Below, piece by piece: positions 44,592-54,372 of a stretch of 64,000 bases of DNA; position 1 is the first letter of the stretch; every line of letters begins with the position of its first letter. A program made the translations under genes and the position numbers. The stretch spans positions 558,001 to 622,000 of the forward strand of contig NZ_JAEMNW010000003.1 in assembly GCF_016481275.1 (NCBI RefSeq), in the 5' to 3' direction. The notes beneath the pieces were generated by a model. The model was not told the DNA's origin. It made no database searches and saw nothing but the letters and a program-made list of their open reading frames with translations. The DNA comes from Antrihabitans auranticaus (GTDB taxonomy: Bacteria > Actinomycetota > Actinomycetes > Mycobacteriales > Mycobacteriaceae).

Positions 44592-47500
44592 GAGCGGGCG
44601 TTCCACGACGCCGACAACGCCGCCAAGGCATCCGCACCCAGACCGGACGCGGTCATCGGCGCGTGCGTGTGCTGCTCAGCCGGTTCTTCCGCCACGGTCT
44701 CCGGCGCTGCCCTCGCCTCATCCACCGCGGCAGCCAGCTCTGAGATCGTGAAGAACTCGAAAACCATCTGGGGCGTCAAGGGCAGTCCGAGGTTGTTCGC
44801 CCGACCGGACCACTGGATCGAAATGACGCTGTCGCCGCCGAGCGCGAAGAACCCGTCCTCGGGTGTCACGTCATCGATTTCGAGCAGTTCCTCGAGAATC
44901 TCGATGAGCACCCGCTCGGTGTCCGACGCCGGACCTGTGACGGCATCGGTTCGCCGTGGAACCTCGACTTCGGTTGCCGCCGAATCGAACACGAGCGCAC
45001 CTGTCGAACTCCAGCGTGCGCGCTCTGCCGTCTTGACGCCGTCGACGAACACATCGCCGACCACGCCGTGCGGCAACACCCGCAGCTTCTCGTCGAGCAC
45101 CTGAACGCGCGATCCCTCGACGGGGCGACCGTCGCGCAGAATCGCGTCGCCGATGCGGTACTCGTAGGTGACTGTCGATTCCGGTGCCAGGGCAACGAGC
45201 AGCTCGTTCAACGACGCCGGACCGGCCGGCGCGTTCACAATCCACAGCCGCACCGACGGCATCATCGAGACGCCGGACAGAGCGAGGCTCGCGAGGACTT
45301 GCGCGTCTGCGCGCACAGTCTCTGCGTGCTGCTCGACGATCGAGCGCGCAAGCACGTCGGGGTCGTCAGCGGTGCACGCGTCGAGTGGAAGTGCCTGCTG
45401 GGTCCCCTTGCCCCACTCGAGGACCCGATCTCGCTCGGCCGCGGGGACAAGATCCAGCTCGTCGAGTGCCACGTCGGGCGTCTGCGCGAATGCGTCGAAA
45501 ACCTTCGCGAGGGTCTCGGCCATGAGCTCGGCCGTCGCCGGGTCGTAGAGGTCTTTGCTCACGACGATTCGGGTCGTGATCGCACCGTCCGCCTCGACCG
45601 CGAAGTTGACGTTGATGTCGAGGAACGAGATGTCGAAGTCGACAGGCAACATCGTCAGCGTCGTGTCACCGGTGAGGTCCAGCCTCTGCTCTCGATCGCG
45701 GAAATGCATCATTGCCTGGAACAACGGGTTACGCGACCGGGTCCGCTTCGGGTTGAGTGCCTCGACGAGCCGCTCGATCGGAAGCTCCTGATGGCCGTAT
45801 GCACCGAGCGCCGAATCGCGACCGCGAAGCAAGACGTCCCTGAGTGTGGGATTGCCGGACAGGTCGTTGCGCAGGATGACCATGTTGGCGAAAAGTCCGA
45901 CCAGATCCGTCGTCGCTTCGTCGACACGACCTGCGATCGGCGTGCCCAACGCGAGATCGTTGCCACCGCCGAGCGCGTGCAGCATCGTCACCACTGCGGC
46001 CTGGCATGTCATGAACTCGCTTGCGCCCGTTTCCTCGGCCAGTGCCTTGACCCGTGTGCGCACCGACGCGGGAACCGTGAACACTGCGAGTTCGCCGCTC
46101 TTACCGAGCACGGGCGGCCGCGGCCGATCGTGGGCGACAGTGATCTCGTCGGGCAGGCCGGCAAGCGCGCCGCGCCAGTATTCGAGTTCGCTCTCGCCGA
46201 AGCTGCTCTGCAGAATCTCACGCTGCCACAGCGCATAGTCCGCGTACTGGATCGGCAGTTCGTTCCACGTCGGCGCCTGACCGGTCGACCGCGCACCATA
46301 TGCAGCGGCAAGGTCGGCGAGGAAAACGCTGAACGAGCCGTGATCGGCAACCATGTGGTGCGCCAGCACCGACAGCACGTGCGTCCGCTCGTCGAGTGCG
46401 AAGATTCGCGCCCGGATCAGCAGCTCCGACTCGATGTCGAAGCAGTAGGTCGCGACATCGGCAAGCACGCTGTCGAGCTCACTCGACGCGATCTCGGTCA
46501 CTGGAATTTCGAACGATTCGACCGGCCGCACAACCTGGTACGGCAACCCGTCGCGCTCCACGAAATTGGTCCGCAGCGCCTCGTGGCGATTGACCACGTC
46601 GTTCACGGCGGAACTGAGCGACGCGAGATCCAGCGGACCGTCCAACCGGACCGCGAACGGGATGTTGCTCATCGCGCTCGGGCCTTCGAGCCGATGCTGG
46701 AACCACATCGCGAGCTGGGAGTACGACACCGGGACGTCGTCCGGCCGTTCGCGTTCGGTCAGTTCGGGCCGCGAGCTTTCGACGGTCGGTTCGAGGTCCT
46801 CGAATTCGTCGTCCAGATCGATGTCGAACTCGTCGCGGAAGGCTGCGACAAGATGCGCCGCGAGGCCGGCGACCGTCGGCGTATCGAAAGGCACGCGCAC
46901 GTCGATCTCGATGCCGAACTCGGACCGGATCTGGGTCACCAACCGAGCGGCGAGCAGAGAATGGCCACCGAGCTCGAAGAAAGAGTCGTCGGCACCGATT
47001 CGATCGCGACCGAAGATCCGCCCGAACAGTCCGGCTACACGCTTCTCCGTCGGCGTCGAAGGCTCCCGGTATTCGCGCGCAACCATGAGGATCGGTTCGG
47101 GCAACGCGCGACGATCGAGCTTGCCGTGCGCGGTGGTCGGCACCTCTTCGATGACGCCGAACGCTGCGGGCACCATGTGGTCGGGCAGGATCGCGGCCGC
47201 GTGGGCGCGCAGCTGCTCGATGACGATTTCCTCATCACGCTCGGGCACGACGTAGGCGGCGAGCATCGCGCCGAGAGCTTCGTTCTCGGTTGCGACAACC
47301 ACGCAGTGCGCAACGGTCGGATGGCTGCTGATCACGGCCTCGACCTCGCCGAGTTCGATGCGGAACCCGCGGATCTTCACCTGCTCGTCGGATCGCCCGA
47401 CGAACTCGATGTCGCCATCACCGTTGCGGCGCGCAAGGTCACCTGTGCGGTACAGCCGGCCACCGGGTTGGAACGGGTCGGCAACGAAGCGCTCGGCCGT

Positions 47501-50014
47501 GAGGCTCGACCGATCGTGATAGCCACGGGCCAGCTGATTGCCGCCGATGTAGATCTCGCCGACCACACCCATCGGGACCAGTTGCAATGCGTCGTCGAGG
47601 AGGTAGAGGTAGACGTTCTTGTTCGGCGTTCCGATAGGCACGATGCGGGTGCCCTGGGGTCCGTCGACGGGCATGCGGGTCGAGGCGACGACGGCCTCGG
47701 TCGGCCCGTAGTGATTGCGAAGCTCGGCATCGAAGACGTTGCCGAACCTGTCTGCAACCTCACCGGGAAGCGCCTCGCCGCCAACGGGCACGAACCGCAG
47801 GTTGCGCCATTCGCTGACCTCGGGGAGCAGCAGGAAGGTGCTCAGCATCGACGGCACCATGTGCAGAACGGTGACGCCCTTACGAGTGATCAATTCGGCG
47901 ACGTACGGGATGTCGCGGAAGGCGTTCGGCTTGGGTACGACCAACCGCGCGCCCACCGCGAACGTGACGAAAATGTCCATCATCGACGCGTCGAAGCTGA
48001 CCGACGACGACTGCAGCAGCCTGTCCTGCGAGGTCATGCCGAAGTCGCTTGCGAACAACGACACGTGTTCGGCGATCGCCGCGTGCGAAACGGGCACGCC
48101 CTTCGGTGTGCCCGTCGAACCGGACGTGTAGATCACGTACGCGAGGTTGTCCGGACGAAGCGGGGTGACGCGGTCGGTATCGGTCGGGTTCGCCTCTGGC
48201 AAAGACGTGCTCTGCGCTTCGGCCGCTGCCAGGGATTCGGGATCCAGCCGCAGTTTCGGCGCGGCGTCGTCGATGAGGTACTCGATCCGGTCGGCCGGGT
48301 ACGCCGGATCGATCGGCAGGTACGCGGCGCCGGACTTCAACACGGCCAGTGACGCGACCAGGAACTCGACAGACGTCGTGAACTCCAGCGCGACGACGTG
48401 TTCGGGTGCGACGCCCTGGCCGATCAGCCAGTGCGCCAACCGGTTCGCGCGGTTGTTCAGCTCGGCGTAGGTCAGGTCGATCTGATCCGACGTTACGGCG
48501 AGTGCGCCCGCCGACGCTCGCGCTTGTTCCTCGAACAGTCCAATCAGCGTTGCCGGCGCAGCGTCGACCAGCGGACCGTGCGAGACCTCGAGAATCGAGG
48601 CCTTGCCTGCGTCACCGAGCATGTCGATATCGCAGATCCGCTGCGCCGGATCACTGAGCACGCTGTCGAGGAGCTTGACGTAGTTCGTCAGAAGCTGCTC
48701 GACAACCGGGCGCTCGAGCGCGTCGACGAGGTACTCCGCTTCGATCCGCGCTGACTCACCTTGCGAAACGACCATCAACCCCAGCGACTCCTGGGTCACC
48801 GCGCTACCGATCCGGAGTTCGGTCGCGTCGATCCCCGCAAGGGCGAAGCCGTCCGCACTGCTGCGTGCGCTGAAGCTGAGTTGCACAAGTTGCGCGAGGA
48901 CGTCCTGGCCTGCGACGCGGTCCGGATTGACTTCGCGGATCACACGATCGAGGCCGACGCTCTGATGCGCGAACGCACCAGCGGCGGCGTCACGGGCGGT
49001 GGCGACGACATCGGTGAAGGTCGCCGCGCGATCGAAGGACGAGCGGATGAGGACCGTGTTTCCGAAGTACCCGATCAACGCGTCGGCATCGGGCCCGCGC
49101 CTGTTGGTCACCGGTGCCGCGACGACGAAATCTGCCGCCGCGGTGTACCGGAACACGACGGCGTCGAAGGCAGCGAGCAACACCATGTACGCGGTCGCAG
49201 ACTGCTCACGGGCGAAGTCGCCGACCCGTCGCATCAGGTCGGCCGGCACCTCGACCGAGAGGTGATCGGCATTCTTCGACACCGCGGTGTAGGACCGCTG
49301 ACCGGGCAGCTCCAGCGGCTCGGGCAACGGCGTCAGCGTGTTTCGCCAATAGTCGAGGTCTGCCGCTGCGGGCTCGGCACCGTCCAGAACTTCGACATCG
49401 ACGTACTGCGCGCGCAGCGTGGGCAGGTCACCGTTGTTGTAGGCCGAGTTGACCTCGGCGAAGAAGACGCGCCACGAGTCGTCGTCCCACGCGATGTGAT
49501 GAATCGTGAGGACGAGCGCGGTCTCTTCGGGTCCGGTCCGCACGGTCGTGACCCGCAGCGGAAGGTCGGTCGAGAGGTCGAATGCGCGCCCGAACTCGCG
49601 ACGGGTCAGGACCTCGAGGCGGCGTGGACGGCTCTGCTCGGGCAGATCGGTGATGTCGTGCCGCTGCCACGCGACCTCGGCGCCCGCGTGAGCAACCTGA
49701 TACGGCTCGCCGTCGTCGTCGACGCCGTAGGTGGTCCGCAGAACTTCGTGCCGTTCGAGCACAGTCGCGAACGCGGCCCTCAGCCGGTCCTCGTCGAGCG
49801 CGCCGACGAGCCGGTACGCAACGCAGATGTTCAGCGTCGTGTCCTGCGGATCGCGCGTCTGGACGAACCACATCCGGCGCTGACCTGCCGAAAGTGCCGA
49901 GCGCACACCAGGCTTGCGCACGACGCGAGCGGTCGATTCGGATGCTGCCAAGCCACTTTCCCGCAGCCTCTGGGCAAGCAGCAGCTTGCGCCGCGCGGCA
50001 ATATCGTCAGACAT
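44588..50014 (-). CDS. mbtE: NRPS C-A-PCP-C-(degenerate A)-PCP (MbtE-like)
   Basis: About 1808 residues. A condensation domain (about 37-450, HHIAWDDDSWRVF near 171) is followed by a complete adenylation domain (YVIYTSGSTGTPKGV near 625, NHYGPTEAVVA, YRTGDLARR, TAHGKLD) and a carrier (FELGGHSLLAARL, Ser about 1020). A second condensation domain (about 1085-1510, AHHMVADHGSF near 1218) is followed by about 150 residues resembling only the end of an adenylation domain (VQVLDEKLRVLPHGVVGDVF near 1640-1660) and a second carrier (FALGGDSVISIQW, Ser1729). It should add the first hydroxylysine; the extra C-PCP may make the ester to the hydroxy acid. ATG 50014 lies within an 8-base overlap with mbtD. 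Confidence 0.9.
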   Translation of the reverse strand: MSDDIAARRKLLLAQRLRESGLAASESTARVVRKPGVRSALSAGQRRMWFVQTRDPQDTTLNICVAYRLVGALDEDRLRAAFATVLERHEVLRTTYGVDDDGEPYQVAHAGAEVAWQRHDITDLPEQSRPRRLEVLTRREFGRAFDLSTDLPLRVTTVRTGPEETALVLTIHHIAWDDDSWRVFFAEVNSAYNNGDLPTLRAQYVDVEVLDGAEPAAADLDYWRNTLTPLPEPLELPGQRSYTAVSKNADHLSVEVPADLMRRVGDFAREQSATAYMVLLAAFDAVVFRYTAAADFVVAAPVTNRRGPDADALIGYFGNTVLIRSSFDRAATFTDVVATARDAAAGAFAHQSVGLDRVIREVNPDRVAGQDVLAQLVQLSFSARSSADGFALAGIDATELRIGSAVTQESLGLMVVSQGESARIEAEYLVDALERPVVEQLLTNYVKLLDSVLSDPAQRICDIDMLGDAGKASILEVSHGPLVDAAPATLIGLFEEQARASAGALAVTSDQIDLTYAELNNRANRLAHWLIGQGVAPEHVVALEFTTSVEFLVASLAVLKSGAAYLPIDPAYPADRIEYLIDDAAPKLRLDPESLAAAEAQSTSLPEANPTDTDRVTPLRPDNLAYVIYTSGSTGTPKGVPVSHAAIAEHVSLFASDFGMTSQDRLLQSSSVSFDASMMDIFVTFAVGARLVVPKPNAFRDIPYVAELITRKGVTVLHMVPSMLSTFLLLPEVSEWRNLRFVPVGGEALPGEVADRFGNVFDAELRNHYGPTEAVVASTRMPVDGPQGTRIVPIGTPNKNVYLYLLDDALQLVPMGVVGEIYIGGNQLARGYHDRSSLTAERFVADPFQPGGRLYRTGDLARRNGDGDIEFVGRSDEQVKIRGFRIELGEVEAVISSHPTVAHCVVVATENEALGAMLAAYVVPERDEEIVIEQLRAHAAAILPDHMVPAAFGVIEEVPTTAHGKLDRRALPEPILMVAREYREPSTPTEKRVAGLFGRIFGRDRIGADDSFFELGGHSLLAARLVTQIRSEFGIEIDVRVPFDTPTVAGLAAHLVAAFRDEFDIDLDDEFEDLEPTVESSRPELTERERPDDVPVSYSQLAMWFQHRLEGPSAMSNIPFAVRLDGPLDLASLSSAVNDVVNRHEALRTNFVERDGLPYQVVRPVESFEIPVTEIASSELDSVLADVATYCFDIESELLIRARIFALDERTHVLSVLAHHMVADHGSFSVFLADLAAAYGARSTGQAPTWNELPIQYADYALWQREILQSSFGESELEYWRGALAGLPDEITVAHDRPRPPVLGKSGELAVFTVPASVRTRVKALAEETGASEFMTCQAAVVTMLHALGGGNDLALGTPIAGRVDEATTDLVGLFANMVILRNDLSGNPTLRDVLLRGRDSALGAYGHQELPIERLVEALNPKRTRSRNPLFQAMMHFRDREQRLDLTGDTTLTMLPVDFDISFLDINVNFAVEADGAITTRIVVSKDLYDPATAELMAETLAKVFDAFAQTPDVALDELDLVPAAERDRVLEWGKGTQQALPLDACTADDPDVLARSIVEQHAETVRADAQVLASLALSGVSMMPSVRLWIVNAPAGPASLNELLVALAPESTVTYEYRIGDAILRDGRPVEGSRVQVLDEKLRVLPHGVVGDVFVDGVKTAERARWSSTGALVFDSAATEVEVPRRTDAVTGPASDTERVLIEILEELLEIDDVTPEDGFFALGGDSVISIQWSGRANNLGLPLTPQMVFEFFTISELAAAVDEARAAPETVAEEPAEQHTHAPMTASGLGADALAALSASWNARS

Positions 50015-53000
50015 GTACTGACCCCTCATTACTCATCAACGCCACGACCTCATCCAGCGAGGCGCCACCCAGAATGGCTGCCACCGGGAGGTCGCGGTTC
50101 AGCTGCGCTTTCACGCGCTTACGGAAATCCAACGCTTGCAACGAATCCAGACCGAGGGCAACCAGCGGGACCGAGCCGTCGATCGCGTCGGCGTCGTCGA
50201 CTCCCATCACAAGATTGAGTTCGTGCAGGATGCGCTCGGCCAACGTGCCGGTCGGTGCCGGTGCCTCCGCGACGAGTGCGGCAACGGGCTCGGGCTCGGC
50301 AGGCGCGACGACGTCTTCGGGCACCAGGGGCGACAACATCGGTCCGTAGCCGAAGACGCTGAGAATCGACGCCACTTCGGCCCAATCTGCGGAAATCACA
50401 ATGCCGTCGCGAGGGTCGGCCAGTCCGACGGCGATCGCGTCGCCAGGATTCATCGGGATAACACCGGCGCCTTCGACTTTCGCGACTCCCGCGTCGTCGA
50501 GCGGTCCCTGGACGCTCCACAGTCCCCACTGCACCGACACACAGTCGACGCCCTGCTCGCGCAGCTGCTGCGCCATGACATCGAGCATGCGGTTGGTGAC
50601 GGCATAGAGCAGCTGGCCACGGCCACCGAGGGTCGCGGCCACCGATGAGCACATGACGACCTTGCACGCCGGGGTCAGCGGGAACGCACGAAGCACGTTT
50701 CCGACGCCGAGCACCTTCGAGCGGCTTGCTTCTTCGACCGCCTCGGGAGTGACGTCCTCGAACGGGCTGTCCACATAGTTGACCGCAGCGTGGAGCACGA
50801 GGCTCGCAGGGCTGTCTTCGAACTCGGTCGCTTGCTGCAGCACCGCAGACTCGTCGCTCACATCGCATGCGGAAACGACGATCTCGGTCTTGCCGAGCGC
50901 ACGGAGGGATTCCAGTCGTGGCGCGAGGGCAGCCGACTCACCCGACCGGCTCAGCAGCGTGACGCGGTCCGCACCCAGGCGCGCGTAGTGCTCCGCGAAT
51001 TCGAGGCCGAGCTTGCCGGTGCCACCGATGATGACAACGTTGCTCAGGTCTTGCGGCTTGGCGATCGCAGCTGACTGGTCGAGAACCAGACGCTTGGCGT
51101 AGACCTTCCCGCCCCGGAGCGCGAGATCCGACTCGCCGGCGGTGTGCAGTGCTGCGACGATCGAGGCGGCTTTAGCCGGTCGGGCGAGGTCGCGCGCGAG
51201 GTCGAGGTGCCGGAAGGTGACCGCCGGATGTTCGGTCGCGATAGATCGGTAGCCGGCCGTGACGGCGCCGTGGAAAAGATTGGCCGCGCCGTCTTCGGGT
51301 GTGACCACCTCGCCGCCGACCGTTACGAGCCAGATGTCTCGAACCTCGTCCTCGAGCGGCGGCCACCAGCGCCGAAGGCCGAAGAACTCGGCAAACTGTG
51401 CGACAGCGGACGCGGCATCCAGATCGGGAAGGCTAGGCAGCAGAATCACGACGGTGTCGAAATCGCGGGTATCGGCGCGGTCGGGGTCGTAGAGCGCGGC
51501 GGTTGCGCCGTGCCCGTCGGCTGCGTCGATCAAAGCGGTGGCGAGGTCCGCGCACTCGCCGGTGTGGTCGACGAACTGAATCGTTCGCGGTGGCGTCAGC
51601 GAACGCCGGTCCAGGCGAACCCAGTTCTCGACAACTCGCTGCGGGTACGCCTCGTCGGGCACCTCGACGGCGGCCGCAACGGTGGGAATGTATTTGGCCC
51701 ACAGCTTCATCGTCTGCATCTGCACATTCGGGAAATCCCGCAGCGGCAGTGGCACCGGACCTGCCGTGTCGACGCGCAGCGCGTCCCACGAATAGCTGGT
51801 GTCGTTGACCGCGATGGTCCCGAGGTTGCGGGTGAATTCACGCAGGTCGGTCGCCGATCGGCGGGACGTACCGACGACGCGCATCGGCTGCCCCGGCGCC
51901 GAAACGCTCAGGTTCTCCTGGATCGCGAGCATCAGCGTCGGGTTCTCGGCAATCTCCACGTACAAGTCGATCTTCTCTTCGACCGCGCTTGCGATCGCGA
52001 AGTCGAAGCGCACGGCGTTGCGCAAATTCCAGAACCAGTACTCGTCGATGGGGAGGTCGGGGAAGATCGCGCCGCCCAGAGTCGCACCGATGCAGGGAAT
52101 CGATGGCTCGAGAAACGCGCCGTTGTCGAGCTGCCCGGTGATCACACCGCGGAACTGATCCTGAAAACGACTGACCACCGACGTGTGCGCGGGATATTCG
52201 ACACGGATCTCCCTGGCGAACTTGCCCTCCTCGGTGAGCTTGTCGATCATCTCGAGCAGAGCGGTCCGTTCGCCGGAGACACACAGAATGTGGGGTGAGT
52301 TGATCACCGAGAGCTCAGCCCAACCGGAATGCCGGGCGATCATCGCTTCACATTCGTCGCGGTCGATGGCGACGACTGCCATGGTGCAGTTGCGGGGCGC
52401 AACCTCGTGGACGACCCTGGCGCGGGTCGACACGACGCGGATCGCGTCCTTCATCGTCATCGCGCCCGACACATAAGCGGCCGCGATTTCGCCCTGGCTG
52501 TGCCCGATGACCGCGGCCGGCGCGACGCCTGCCGCGCGCCACATCGCGGCGAGGCCGACCATCTGCATGAACAGCGCGGGCTGAACTATGCGGATGTCGT
52601 TGTCGCCGGACGCATCGGCGTCGAGGATGTAGGACCGCGGCGATGTGCCGTAGACCTCGTGGAAGGCCGCATCGCAGGCATCGATCTCGGCGCGGAAGGC
52701 CGGTGAAGTGTCGTAGAAGAGCCTGCCCATTCCTGCGCGCTGGCTGCCCTGACCTGGAAAGACATAGCCGACCCTGCGCGCACCGGCAGCCGCGGTCGTT
52801 GCGACGACAGCGGGGTGCTCGGCGCCGTCGGCAACCGCCCGCAAGGCACGAAGCAAGCCCGCGCGGTCGGTGACCATTGCCAGCGCGCGGTGCCTGCGCG
52901 CGACGCGGGTGCGGAACAGCATCGACGCGATCTCGTCCGGCGTCACGTCTGCGTGGTCCTCGACATACGCGAGGAGCGCGACCGCTTCCTTCTTCAGGAG

Positions 53001-53063
53001 GTCCGCTGAATCGGAGGACAGCAGAACCGGAATGCTTCCATCGGGAAGCTGGTAACTAGGCAT
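50007..53063 (-). CDS. mbtD: Polyketide synthase AT-KR-ACP (MbtD-like)
   Basis: About 1018 residues from ATG 53063. An acyltransferase domain (about 95-400) opens with GYVFPGQGSQRAGMG and has the active-site GHSQGEIAAAYVSG (about 191). The ketoreductase domain (about 590-890) has VVIIGGTGKLGLEFAEHYAR and the WGLWSVQG region. An ACP is at the end (VALGLDSLQALDFRKR, Ser about 971). No ketosynthase is present; it is supplied by the preceding gene. Together they extend an acyl unit with malonate and reduce it to the beta-hydroxy acid of mycobactin-type siderophores. A 69-codon in-frame extension to 53270 is shadow sequence over the ketosynthase gene. It overlaps that gene by eight bases (ATGCCTAG). 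Confidence 0.92.
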   Translation of the reverse strand: MPSYQLPDGSIPVLLSSDSADLLKKEAVALLAYVEDHADVTPDEIASMLFRTRVARRHRALAMVTDRAGLLRALRAVADGAEHPAVVATTAAAGARRVGYVFPGQGSQRAGMGRLFYDTSPAFRAEIDACDAAFHEVYGTSPRSYILDADASGDNDIRIVQPALFMQMVGLAAMWRAAGVAPAAVIGHSQGEIAAAYVSGAMTMKDAIRVVSTRARVVHEVAPRNCTMAVVAIDRDECEAMIARHSGWAELSVINSPHILCVSGERTALLEMIDKLTEEGKFAREIRVEYPAHTSVVSRFQDQFRGVITGQLDNGAFLEPSIPCIGATLGGAIFPDLPIDEYWFWNLRNAVRFDFAIASAVEEKIDLYVEIAENPTLMLAIQENLSVSAPGQPMRVVGTSRRSATDLREFTRNLGTIAVNDTSYSWDALRVDTAGPVPLPLRDFPNVQMQTMKLWAKYIPTVAAAVEVPDEAYPQRVVENWVRLDRRSLTPPRTIQFVDHTGECADLATALIDAADGHGATAALYDPDRADTRDFDTVVILLPSLPDLDAASAVAQFAEFFGLRRWWPPLEDEVRDIWLVTVGGEVVTPEDGAANLFHGAVTAGYRSIATEHPAVTFRHLDLARDLARPAKAASIVAALHTAGESDLALRGGKVYAKRLVLDQSAAIAKPQDLSNVVIIGGTGKLGLEFAEHYARLGADRVTLLSRSGESAALAPRLESLRALGKTEIVVSACDVSDESAVLQQATEFEDSPASLVLHAAVNYVDSPFEDVTPEAVEEASRSKVLGVGNVLRAFPLTPACKVVMCSSVAATLGGRGQLLYAVTNRMLDVMAQQLREQGVDCVSVQWGLWSVQGPLDDAGVAKVEGAGVIPMNPGDAIAVGLADPRDGIVISADWAEVASILSVFGYGPMLSPLVPEDVVAPAEPEPVAALVAEAPAPTGTLAERILHELNLVMGVDDADAIDGSVPLVALGLDSLQALDFRKRVKAQLNRDLPVAAILGGASLDEVVALMSNEGSVHV

Positions 53064-54372
53064 GGCTGGCCTCCTGGCCGGCTGGCATCGCGATGATGGC
53101 GTGCGCGTTGGTTCCGGCAACACCGAACGACGACACCGCGCCGTAGCGGACGCCGTTTCGCGGCTCCCAATACTCGAGCTTTTGCGCGAGGCGCAGCTTG
53201 CCGCGCGTCCAGTCGACCTTCGTCGTCGGGTTGTCGGAGAAGAGGCTCGGTGCGATGTAGCCGTGCTCACCGCACAGCAGAACCTTGATCAAGCCGAGGA
53301 TTCCGGACGCTGCCTGGGCGTGCCCGAAATTGGACTTCAGCGAACCCAGGACAGCATCTGCCGATTCGGCGGCACCGTAGGTGTTTTGCAGCGCGTTGAG
53401 CTCGAGCGGGTCGCCGAGCGGCGTCCCCGTGCCGTGTCCCTCGATCATGCCGACATCGCCCGGATCGATACCGGCAGCGGCGATCGTCTTTTCGATCAGC
53501 CGCTCCTGCGCTTCGGTGCTCGGTACGACGATCGGCATTCCGGCGCCGTTGTGATTGATCCGGGTCGCGAGCACGTGGCCGTAGATGCGGTGACCCAGTT
53601 CGCGCGCCCGCGATTCGTGTTCGACGATCACGACACCGGCGCCTTCACCCCAGAGCGTTCCCGTGGTGTCGTCGGAATACGAGCGGCAGTGGCCGTCGGC
53701 GGCGAGACCGTTGTTCTTGGAGAACTCGAAGAACGCGGCCGGCGATCCCATCACGCAGACCGCGCCGGCGAGCGCCCAGTCGCACTCGCCGTTTCGGATT
53801 GCGCTCGCGGCCATGTGCAGCGCTGTCAGCGACGACGCGCACGCGGTATCCACGCTGACCGATGGTCCGACGAGACCGAGGCTGTGCGAAATGCGGCCGG
53901 CCACTGCACCCAGCGCGGTACCCGTCACCCTGTGGCCCGTGTATTCGTTGATCTCGCCTGCACGCGGTCCGTATTCGGAGATCGATACGCCCATGTAGCA
54001 ACCGACGTCTTCGCCGCCGAGCGTTCCGGGGTTGATGCCGGCGTTCTCGAGTGCCTTCCAGGCAACTCGCAGTCCGACGCGTTGCTGCGGGTCCATCGAC
54101 ACCGCTTCGCGTGGCGATATTCCGAAGAACAATGGATCGAATTCGATGGCACCGTCGAGAAAGCCGCCTGCGTCGGAAACCTTTCCCCAACCGTCTATGC
54201 GGGAAAGGGAAAGCAATTGTTCGACAGGCCAATCGCGATCCCGCGGAAATGGCTGAATCGATTCTTTCGCGTCGGCCAATGTCGACCAGAACGCAGCAAG
54301 CGTGTCGATCCCGCCTGGCGCCTCGACTGCCATTCCGGCAATGACGATGGGATCTTGCTCCGCCGTGGTCAT
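53056..54372 (-). CDS. mbtC: Beta-ketoacyl synthase (MbtC-like stand-alone KS)
   Basis: The 438-residue ketosynthase has all catalytic residues: Cys in VDTACASSLTALHM (about 178), His in IEGHGTGTPLGDPLE and His in SNFGHAQAASGI. It carries the modular type I flavour (DPQQRVGLRVAWKALENAGI) but stands alone, as MbtC does, and pairs with the AT-KR-ACP protein downstream. It overlaps the thioesterase stop by ATGA and mbtD by eight bases, so stoichiometric translation is likely. Confidence 0.93.
   Translation of the reverse strand: MTTAEQDPIVIAGMAVEAPGGIDTLAAFWSTLADAKESIQPFPRDRDWPVEQLLSLSRIDGWGKVSDAGGFLDGAIEFDPLFFGISPREAVSMDPQQRVGLRVAWKALENAGINPGTLGGEDVGCYMGVSISEYGPRAGEINEYTGHRVTGTALGAVAGRISHSLGLVGPSVSVDTACASSLTALHMAASAIRNGECDWALAGAVCVMGSPAAFFEFSKNNGLAADGHCRSYSDDTTGTLWGEGAGVVIVEHESRARELGHRIYGHVLATRINHNGAGMPIVVPSTEAQERLIEKTIAAAGIDPGDVGMIEGHGTGTPLGDPLELNALQNTYGAAESADAVLGSLKSNFGHAQAASGILGLIKVLLCGEHGYIAPSLFSDNPTTKVDWTRGKLRLAQKLEYWEPRNGVRYGAVSSFGVAGTNAHAIIAMPAGQEASHA

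Noticed and set aside
45068-48352. A 1094-codon plus-strand frame opposite the MbtE-like NRPS.
   Set aside because: Shadow of the NRPS; Arg/Asp/Val/His-rich, without domain motifs.
53064-53270. N-terminal extension of the AT-KR-ACP protein by 69 codons.
   Set aside because: The extension is Ser/Arg/Thr-rich shadow over the end of the ketosynthase gene; ATG 53063 gives the usual overlap and a clean N-terminus.
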